The position numbers and the translations under genes are program-made. From the NCBI RefSeq assembly GCF_001485475.2, contig NZ_DF977003.1, positions 310,001 to 374,000 of the forward strand: a stretch of DNA of 64,000 nt, read 5' to 3'. This stretch comes from Tepidanaerobacter syntrophicus. GTDB taxonomy: Bacteria > Bacillota > Thermosediminibacteria > Thermosediminibacterales > Tepidanaerobacteraceae. Numbering within the stretch: the stretch's first letter is position 1; each line of letters opens with the position of its first letter. A model generated the notes under the pieces. The model did not search any database. It was not told the DNA's origin and saw only the letters and a list, made by a program, of their open reading frames with translations. Shown here piece after piece: positions 56,606 to 64,000 of the stretch.

Positions 56606-56803
56606 ACACGAAAGAACACGAAGGGACAGTCCGAGACCACTAAAAAAGTCCCCCTAAAAGAAATCGCAAACACAAGGGGACAGTCCCTTCATGCTGTTCA
56701 TGCTGTTTTTTCTCTGTGCTGTTCTTCTGTGCCGTTTGTGCTCTGCTGGTCGCCAGGAATAACACGAAAGAACCGTCCCTCTGTGTTCCCCCTCTGTGTT
56801 CCC
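56605..56803. repeat. Cluster of short direct, tandem and palindromic repeats
   Basis: AACACGAAAGAAC occurs at 56605-56617 and 56761-56773. AGGGACAGTCC is at 56622-56632 and again inside AAGGGGACAGTCCCTT (56674-56689). TTCATGCTG is tandem (56688-56696, 56697-56705), and CCTCTGTGTTCCC is a perfect tandem (56778-56790, 56791-56803). The patch is richer in GC than its surroundings and holds no gene. Confidence 0.75.
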
Positions 56804-56815
56804 AGCAATGAATTC

Positions 56816-56844
56816 TTGATAAATATCGGGTTTTATGGTAATAT
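56816..56844 (+). promoter_or_regulatory. Promoter of 6S RNA
   Basis: TTGATA (56816-56821), 17-bp spacer, TAATAT (56839-56844) with a TGG extended -10 just before. Start predicted near 56851. Confidence 0.6.
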
Positions 56845-56851
56845 TAACTTA

Positions 56852-57043
56852 ACAAAACAATCCCTGCTGTGTGCGTGTAAGCTGACATAGTAAAGAGCCA
56901 ACACTCTGAGAAAGGGAGTCCGGACTCTGAATGTTGAGTATATGCCCTCGAGAGAGGGAAATACAAGAGACGTTCAGGAGGACACCCACCTGGTAAGCCG
57001 GGTCTCTATTTACGGTCAGTAAACACGGCATGGTGGGGTTTAT
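56852..57043 (+). ncRNA. ssrS: 6S RNA
   Basis: About 190 nt with no open frame. The 5' segment CCCTGCTGTGT (56862-56872) pairs with the 3' segment ACACGGCATGGTGGGG (57023-57038), and CTGAC with GTCAG just inside. This gives the closing stem of a long, bubble-containing rod as in 6S RNA, which mimics an open promoter and sequesters SigmaA holoenzyme. Internal hairpins such as CCAACACTCTGAG with CTCTGAATGTTG are visible. In Bacillus subtilis one 6S gene also lies between aspS and the tcdA homolog yrvM, which supports the call. A promoter ends 8 nt upstream. Boundaries are approximate. Confidence 0.82.
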
Positions 57044-57069
57044 TTAATTATATGGAGTTGTGTTTTATT

Positions 57070-57756
57070 ATGGATGAGAATATTTTTTCTAGAACCCAGA
57101 TTCTTATAGGGGAAGCCGGCATTGAAAGACTTAAAAATTCAAAGATTGCGGTAATAGGACTGGGCGGCGTTGGCTCCTTTGCGGTAGAAGCTTTTGCCCG
57201 TGCCGGGGTGGGAGAACTTGTAATTGTTGACCATGATGTGGTCATGCCTTCAAACTTGAATCGTCAAATTCATGCTACGCATTCCACTGTCGGAATTTCA
57301 AAGGTAGATGCGATGAAAGCTAGAATTTCTGATATAAATCCATCTGCAAAAGTTATAGGTATAAAGGAATTCTATTCGTCTGAAAATGCTTCCACAATTT
57401 TAGACAGTAATTTTGACTATGTTGTAGATGCTATAGATACACTAAAATCAAAAATTGATCTTATTACATATTGCATACATTTAAGCATTCCCATTATTTC
57501 AGCCATGGGTGCCGGAAATAAGTTAGATCCTTTAAAATTTCAAGTAGCCGACATATCAAATACTCACACTTGTCCTATGGCTCGAAAAATAAGAAAAGAA
57601 CTTCGGAAAATTGGTATAGAAAAAGGATTAAAAGTTGTATTTTCCACGGAAATTCCAATAACACGACATTATCCGCCTGGGAGCATATCTTTTGTGCCTT
57701 CTACAATGGGACTTATAGTTGCAGGTGAGGTAATACGAGATTTGATAAAAAATTGA
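57070..57756 (+). CDS. tcdA: tRNA threonylcarbamoyladenosine dehydratase TcdA
   Basis: E1-like ATP-dependent enzyme that cyclises t6A37 of tRNA to ct6A. 228 aa. The ThiF/MoeB-type nucleotide loop VIGLGGVGSFAVEAFARAGVG is at about 26-46. VDHDVVMPSNLNRQ, YVVDAIDTLKSKIDLI, MGAGNKLDP and a C-terminal helix follow. The frame is open from ATG 57052, but the TGGAG at 57054-57058 better serves ATG 57070, where family members begin. The yrvM position after 6S RNA is conserved. Confidence 0.92.
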   Translation: MDENIFSRTQILIGEAGIERLKNSKIAVIGLGGVGSFAVEAFARAGVGELVIVDHDVVMPSNLNRQIHATHSTVGISKVDAMKARISDINPSAKVIGIKEFYSSENASTILDSNFDYVVDAIDTLKSKIDLITYCIHLSIPIISAMGAGNKLDPLKFQVADISNTHTCPMARKIRKELRKIGIEKGLKVVFSTEIPITRHYPPGSISFVPSTMGLIVAGEVIRDLIKN

Positions 57757-57781
57757 CCGAGCTAGTGCAATGTTATATAAT
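57753..57781 (+). promoter_or_regulatory. Promoter of the RseC-like gene, overlapping the tcdA stop
   Basis: TTGACC (57753-57758) includes the tcdA stop codon (57754-57756). TATAAT (57776-57781) follows after 17 bp. Confidence 0.75.
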
Positions 57782-57834
57782 ATGCCTATAGATTGGGCTT
57801 CATTTGATATTTTATTTTAAGGAAGGTATTAAAA

Positions 57835-58257
57835 GTGAGAGAAAAAGCTGTTGTAGTTGCGACAAAAAGCGGATTTGCCCAGTTGCAGATAGAACCGAAA
57901 GATTCCTGCGAAGGATGTAAAGCCTGCGCTGCTGGAAAAAGCGGAAAAGCAATAAAAATATGGGCTAAGAATTATGTTAATGCAAAAGTTGGTCAAACTG
58001 TAGAAGTTGAGCTTCGTGATTCTACATTCCTGTCGGCAACGATAATAATATATGCAATTCCCCTGTTAGCTTTTTTTATAGGGATAGGTTTGGGCTATAA
58101 AGTTTCAGGAATATTTAAAATCGCCATTATAGAACCTTTTGCTGTAGTAGTTGGCGTGGCCCTAATGGCCATTACTTTCTTAGTGATACATTTTTTAACT
58201 GAGCGTAAAAAATTTGGAGACACATATTCGCCATATATAACACAAATTTATGAGTAA
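57835..58257 (+). CDS. RseC/MucC family membrane protein
   Basis: 140 aa. An N-terminal cytoplasmic part with the cysteine motif CEGCKAC (C25, C28, C31) is followed by two membrane helices (about 67-92 and 98-122), the RseC/MucC layout. Relatives act in sigma-E control or in SoxR reduction next to Rnf genes. No Rnf genes lie nearby here, so the role is open; electron transfer through the cysteines is only a possibility. GTG start behind AAGGAAGG. It has its own promoter. Confidence 0.85.
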   Translation: MREKAVVVATKSGFAQLQIEPKDSCEGCKACAAGKSGKAIKIWAKNYVNAKVGQTVEVELRDSTFLSATIIIYAIPLLAFFIGIGLGYKVSGIFKIAIIEPFAVVVGVALMAITFLVIHFLTERKKFGDTYSPYITQIYE

Positions 58258-58282
58258 TTTTTAAAAAAATGCCTACTGAATA

Positions 58283-58311
58283 TTGATAATTGATTTTTCT
58301 TTTTATATAAT
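58283..58311 (+). promoter_or_regulatory. Promoter of the alaS operon
   Basis: TTGATA (58283-58288), 17-bp spacer, TATAAT (58306-58311). The leader to alaS is only about 50 nt and contains no T-box, unlike aspS and serA. Confidence 0.75.
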
Positions 58312-58348
58312 TCCAATCAGTGCAAAGCAACAATAAGTGAAGATTTAG

Positions 58349-61012
<2,664 letters not shown>

Positions 61013-61039
61013 AATAAATTGCGGAATGGAGGGATGAAA

Positions 61040-61297
61040 ATGGAAGGAAAGATGGATGAAACTGTTAAGTTTAGAGTCGAAAAAGAAGCTGACATTGATG
61101 CCAAAACAATTTTGAAACAAGTCAGCAAGGCACTGGAAGAAAAGGGATATAACCCTATAAATCAGCTTGTGGGCTATATCTTATCCGGTGATCCAGCATA
61201 TATTACAAGTTATAACAATGCCAGGAACTTAATTAGAAAGCTCGAACGGGATAAATTAGTAGAGGAGTTAATTAAGAGTTACATTGAAAGCGAATAA
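61040..61297 (+). CDS. ireB: IreB family regulatory protein (UPF0297)
   Basis: 85 aa. The family block DETVKF near the N-terminus, [36 protein letters not shown] in pieces, and [12 protein letters not shown] are all present. In Enterococcus faecalis IreB is phosphorylated on two N-terminal threonines by the PASTA kinase IreK and limits cephalosporin resistance. Here only the second of those positions (T8, in DETV) appears to be a threonine; this comparison is from memory. GGAGGG at 61027-61032 fits ATG 61040. The alaS-ireB-ruvX neighbourhood is conserved. Confidence 0.92.
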   Translation: MEGKMDETVKFRVEKEADIDAKTILKQVSKALEEKGYNPINQLVGYILSGDPAYITSYNNARNLIRKLERDKLVEELIKSYIESE

Positions 61298-61318
61298 TTT
61301 TAGCAGTTGTAAGAGGTC

Positions 61319-62272
61319 TTGAAATTGGAGTATAACATTCTTGGAAATACAGGTTTGAGGGTATCCTACCTATGTTTTGGAAGCCTGTCAATAAGCCCGC
61401 TCCAATCAAAGTTTTCTTTAGAAGCGGGAGCCGATATTATAAATTTAGCAATTGATTGCGGCGTTAATTTTATTGATACAGCTGAGTTTTATCAAAACTA
61501 CGATTATATATCTAAAGCACTTAAAAGAACAAAGAAAGATATTGTAATAACAACTAAATCTTATGCCTACACCTATGATGGAATGAAAAACAGCGTTGAG
61601 AAAGCGCGTAGAGAACTTGACCGAGATGTAATAGATATATTTATGCTTCATGAACAAGAAAGCCGGCTTACACTCAAAGGACATCGCGAGGCGTTGGAAT
61701 ATTTACAGAACGCTAAAGCAAAAGGCCAAATAAAGGCAATAGGAGTTTCTACTCACACTGTTGAAGTTGTAAATGCCGCATCTTACATGGATGAGATTGA
61801 AGTAATTCACCCATTGATAAATTTTAAAGGTATAGGGATTAAAGACGGAAATTTAGAGGAAATGGAAAAAGCGATACAAGCAGCATATGAGAACGGGAAG
61901 GGTATATATGCTATGAAAGCCCTTGGGGGAGGAAACCTCATAGGGTGCAAGCAACAAGCCTTTTCTTATATACTTTCATTTCCTTATACCCATTCTATAG
62001 CAGTTGGCATGAAATCATATGATGAAGTTGCAGAAAATATTGCTATATTTGAAAGAAGGCCCATTGAGCCTTCGGTCGAGGAAAGATTAAGTAGCCAAAA
62101 AAGAGAGCTTTTAATTGAAGACTGGTGCGCAGGTTGCGGAGAATGTGCAAGGCACTGCCGATATGGCGCGCTGGAAGTTAAAGGCGGCAGATCTATGGTT
62201 AATCCCAATAAATGCATCTTATGCGGTTATTGTGCAGGCTACTGTCCGGAGTTTTGTATAAAGATAGTTTAA
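61319..62272 (+). CDS. Aldo/keto reductase with C-terminal 2[4Fe-4S] ferredoxin domain
   Basis: 317 aa. The TIM-barrel AKR part (about 1-255) keeps the catalytic tetrad D53, Y58, K80 and H111. The C-terminal part has two CX2CX2CX3C clusters (C270, C273, C276, C280 and C299, C302, C305, C309), typical of a bacterial 2[4Fe-4S] ferredoxin. So electrons could come from ferredoxin rather than, or together with, NADPH. The substrate is unknown. TTG start behind AAGAGGT. It lies between ireB and ruvX, an otherwise translation/replication-linked run. Confidence 0.88.
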   Translation: MKLEYNILGNTGLRVSYLCFGSLSISPLQSKFSLEAGADIINLAIDCGVNFIDTAEFYQNYDYISKALKRTKKDIVITTKSYAYTYDGMKNSVEKARRELDRDVIDIFMLHEQESRLTLKGHREALEYLQNAKAKGQIKAIGVSTHTVEVVNAASYMDEIEVIHPLINFKGIGIKDGNLEEMEKAIQAAYENGKGIYAMKALGGGNLIGCKQQAFSYILSFPYTHSIAVGMKSYDEVAENIAIFERRPIEPSVEERLSSQKRELLIEDWCAGCGECARHCRYGALEVKGGRSMVNPNKCILCGYCAGYCPEFCIKIV

Positions 62273-62287
62273 TTAAGGAGTATTTGA

Positions 62288-62719
62288 ATGCGCATTTTAT
62301 GTTTAGACGTGGGCGAAAAAAGAATAGGAGTTGCGGTATCGGACGAACTAGGCATAACCGCCCAGGGCTTAGGCACCGTTGAAAGAAAACAAAATAGCAA
62401 AGACGAAGATATAGAGGAAATACGAAAAATCGTTGAAAAATACAATGTTGATAAAATAATATTAGGTCTTCCAAAAAATATGGACGGGACTTTAGGACAA
62501 AGCGGTAAGATGGTTGAAGACTATGCTAAAAAACTACAAAGTTGTTTGAATATAGATTTAGGATTTTGGGACGAAAGATTGAGCACTGTTTCAGCTGAAC
62601 GAGTTTTGATAGATGCAGATATCTCCAGAAAAAAAAGAAAGAGCGTAATTGATAAACTATCTGCAGTAATAATCTTGCAAAGCTATTTAGATTATAAATC
62701 AAGAGTTGACACAATGTAA
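62288..62719 (+). CDS. ruvX: Holliday junction resolvase-like protein RuvX/YqgF
   Basis: 143 aa, RNase H fold. N-terminal LCLDVGEKRIGVAVSDELG, central ILGLPKNMDGTLG and the acidic FWDERLSTVSAER motif are the family signatures. Members act in pre-16S rRNA 5' end maturation and possibly in Holliday junction processing. ATG behind TAAGGAG. Conserved alaS-ireB-ruvX-yrzB order. Confidence 0.94.
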   Translation: MRILCLDVGEKRIGVAVSDELGITAQGLGTVERKQNSKDEDIEEIRKIVEKYNVDKIILGLPKNMDGTLGQSGKMVEDYAKKLQSCLNIDLGFWDERLSTVSAERVLIDADISRKKRKSVIDKLSAVIILQSYLDYKSRVDTM

Positions 62720-62770
62720 TAATTACTATAAAATATTCCTAATTCAATTGAATTGGAGTGGAGAAACTTT

Positions 62771-63082
62771 ATGGAAGAGTTTGAAACAATAACCTTGCTG
62801 GATGAAAATGGAGAGGAAACTGTATTTGAGATATTAGGAGTTATAAATGTCGAGGATACAGATTATGCAATTCTGTCCCCTTTAATCGAAGACGAAGAAG
62901 ATGAAGAAGAGGGCGAAGCATACATCTTCAGAATCGATGTGGATGAAGAGGGTAATGAGGTCCTTTTTGAGGTAGAAGACGACGAAGAATTTGAAATGGT
63001 AAGGGATGCATGGGAAATGCTGTGCATGGATGAATTGGAATCCCTTGACGAAGATGACGATTTTGATGGAGAAGATGAGTAG
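62771..63082 (+). CDS. yrzB: DUF1292 protein (YrzB)
   Basis: 103 aa, strongly acidic. Core ETITLLDENGEETVFEILGVINV, DYAILSPL and the YIFRIDVDEEGNEVLFEVED block match DUF1292. The C-terminus is an aspartate/glutamate tail. Function unknown. The frame is open from TTG 62753, but the GGAGTGGAG site there serves ATG 62771. It always follows ruvX in this neighbourhood. Confidence 0.9.
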   Translation: MEEFETITLLDENGEETVFEILGVINVEDTDYAILSPLIEDEEDEEEGEAYIFRIDVDEEGNEVLFEVEDDEEFEMVRDAWEMLCMDELESLDEDDDFDGEDE

Positions 63083-63102
63083 GTTTAATTTTTGATACTG
63101 TC

Positions 63103-63131
63103 TTGACAAACTTATCTAGCTGTTTTATAAT
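63103..63131 (+). promoter_or_regulatory. Consensus promoter of the serA T-box transcript
   Basis: TTGACA (63103-63108), 17-bp spacer, TATAAT (63126-63131): perfect match. Transcription start near 63138. Confidence 0.85.
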
Positions 63132-63137
63132 ATTCTA

Positions 63138-63362
63138 AAATTTAGTTAGTAAAAACTATGAAGGGGAAAATTAAAGATATTTTCTATAGAGAGTCAGTGG
63201 ATGGTGCAAACTGACAGAAGATCTTTATTTCCGCCCCGGAGTTGTTGGCGATGAGCCAAACCGGTTTTAACCGTTAGATTTATAGAGGGTTGCATATTTT
63301 GGGAAACTGAAATAGGGTGGCAACGCGGTAATTTCCGCCCCTTGTACTGGGCGGTTTTTTTA
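63138..63362 (+). ncRNA. T-box leader, specifier TCC (serine), upstream of serA
   Basis: T-box AGGGTGGCAACGCGG is at 63314-63328, and its TGGC fits the GCCA end of tRNA-Ser. The terminator pairs CCGCCC (63335-63340) with GGGCGG (63349-63354), followed by a run of T. The Stem I terminal loop GTCAGTGGATGGTGCAAACTGAC begins near 63193. The specifier region reads ATT-TCC-G-CCCCGGAGTT, with TCC at 63230-63232. Low serine charging would raise serA expression, which matches the pathway. Confidence 0.93.
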
Positions 63363-63415
63363 TTATATATTAATTTGGACTATTTTATATATTTAAGGAG
63401 AGGTGCACGGTGGTG

Positions 63416-63529
63416 ATGAATTTTTTTATTAATGTGCTGGCAGCACTCGAGTCAGCATTGAATAATGAGAATTTATTTGGAGCAGGAATAGCTGCGGCAG
63501 AAAGAATTTTTGCAAAAGGGGAGATATAA
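63416..63529 (+). pseudogene. Remnant of a class V aminotransferase (serine pathway), 37-codon ORF
   Basis: The ORF translates to MNFFINVLAALESALNNENL and then FGAGIAAAERIFAKGEI. From INVLAAL onward it resembles the extreme C-terminus of AGXT/SerC-type class V aminotransferases (pattern VLAAL-x-ALE-x-AL, then GAG-x-AAA). Such a gene normally sits between a serine T-box and serA in Clostridia. It has a strong AAGGAGAGGTG site and its stop abuts the serA ATG, so it may still be translated and couple serA. An in-frame internal deletion that joined the first few codons to the last 30 is inferred. It could instead be a genuine small leader ORF. Confidence 0.55.
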
Positions 63530-64000
63530 ATGAGGGTTTTAGTAAGCGATGATCTTGCTCAAGAGGGAATCGACATATTAAAAAAAGAATTTGATGTAGA
63601 TGTTAAGACAAAATTAAGCGAAGAAGAATTAATGGAAATAATTCCTAATTATGATGCACTTGTTGTCCGCAGTGCGACTAAAGTTACAAAAAATATTATA
63701 GAAAAAAGCAATCTGAAGGTTATCGGAAGAGCGGGTGTTGGTGTTGACAACATAGATGTTGATGCTGCAACGCATAAAGGAATTTTGGTAGTTAATGCTC
63801 CTGAAGGAAATACAATAGCGGCCAGCGAACACACTATTGCACTTCTCATGTCTGTTGCACGAAATATACCCGCTGCTGTTATGAGCCTTAAAAATAAAAA
63901 ATGGGACAGAAAAAGTTTTGTTGGAATAGAGGTTAGAGGAAAAACCCTTGGAATTGTAGGCCTTGGGAGAATTGGCAAAGATGTAGCAGCTAAAGCTATT
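63530..64000 (+). CDS. serA: D-3-phosphoglycerate dehydrogenase, N-terminal part (cut by window edge)
   Basis: First enzyme of phosphorylated serine synthesis. 157 residues are visible and open to the end of the window. The substrate-binding domain (MRVLVSDDLAQEGIDILKK, LVVRSATKVT, GRAGVGVDNIDVDAAT, VVNAPEGNTIAASEHTIAL) leads into the NAD loop GIVGLGRIGKDVA near residue 141. ATG start directly after the TAA of the 37-codon ORF. Controlled by the serine T-box upstream. Whether it has the C-terminal ACT domain cannot be seen. Confidence 0.95.
   Translation, partial: MRVLVSDDLAQEGIDILKKEFDVDVKTKLSEEELMEIIPNYDALVVRSATKVTKNIIEKSNLKVIGRAGVGVDNIDVDAATHKGILVVNAPEGNTIAASEHTIALLMSVARNIPAAVMSLKNKKWDRKSFVGIEVRGKTLGIVGLGRIGKDVAAKAI

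Noticed and set aside
56605-56803. CRISPR array
   Set aside because: The repeats are of different kinds, very short, tandem without spacers of regular length, and no cas genes are near.
57052-57069. Upstream ATG of tcdA as the real start
   Set aside because: It lies within or directly before the TGGAG site that serves ATG 57070, and the family begins at MDENIFSRTQ-like sequence.

Overview
The window is an AT-rich chromosomal segment from a low-GC, Gram-positive anaerobe of the class Clostridia. The evidence is the divIVA/sepF/yggT cluster, RemA, PrkC with PASTA repeats, IreB, two tRNA-sensing T-box leaders, 6S RNA between aspS and tcdA (the Bacillus subtilis arrangement), phosphotransacetylase plus acetate kinase, a ferredoxin-domain aldo/keto reductase, strong AGGAGG ribosome binding sites and frequent TTG starts. 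A Thermosediminibacterales-like organism such as Tepidanaerobacter fits, but that is an inference; no rRNA or tRNA gene is present to settle it.

Layout. 1-5.9 kb: start of an outgoing membrane protein gene, then a complete five-gene oligopeptide ABC transporter closed by a terminator. 6-8.1 kb: yggS-sepF-yggT-divIVA (division and PLP homeostasis). 8.1-10.1 kb: lspA-rluD-pyrR, meeting the opposing rqcH gene (ribosome quality control). 12-21.2 kb: a hexuronate island with fructuronate reductase, uronate isomerase, a TRAP transporter, a small YcxB-like membrane protein, mannonate dehydratase, a decayed fragment of 6-phosphogluconate dehydrogenase, and a GntR/FCD regulator. A near-ideal 28-bp palindromic operator lies over the promoter of the first gene. 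21.3 kb: endonuclease IV.

22.2-34.9 kb: a long, tightly packed housekeeping run, remA-gmk-rpoZ-coaBC-priA-def-fmt-DUF116-rsmB-rlmN-prpC-prkC-rpe. rsgA, which normally sits between prkC and rpe, is absent there. 34.9-43.3 kb: rpmB (minus), yloU, a DhaL/FakA-like protein, recG, rsmD, coaD, a coiled-coil protein, a Lon/PDZ membrane protease and convergent tmcAL. 43.5-46.6 kb: pta-ackA then yceD-rpmF. 46.7-53.1 kb: recJ-apt-relA-dtd and a metallo-hydrolase; htrA faces them across a shared terminator.

54.4-64 kb: a T-box leader whose specifier position reads AAC (Asn) in front of aspS, a patch of short repeats, 6S RNA, tcdA, an RseC-like protein, alaS-ireB-AKR-ruvX-yrzB, and a second T-box (specifier TCC, Ser) in front of serA. 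A 37-codon ORF between that T-box and serA looks like the last piece of a class V aminotransferase.

The protein content is mostly conserved core machinery. No wholly new multi-gene system was found. The items most worth following up are the two gene remnants (gnd, aminotransferase), the Asn-reading T-box on aspS, the uronate operator, the 124-nt nested inverted repeat between the TRAP genes, the perfect palindrome after rpmF, and the uncharacterised cysteine-rich DUF116 protein.
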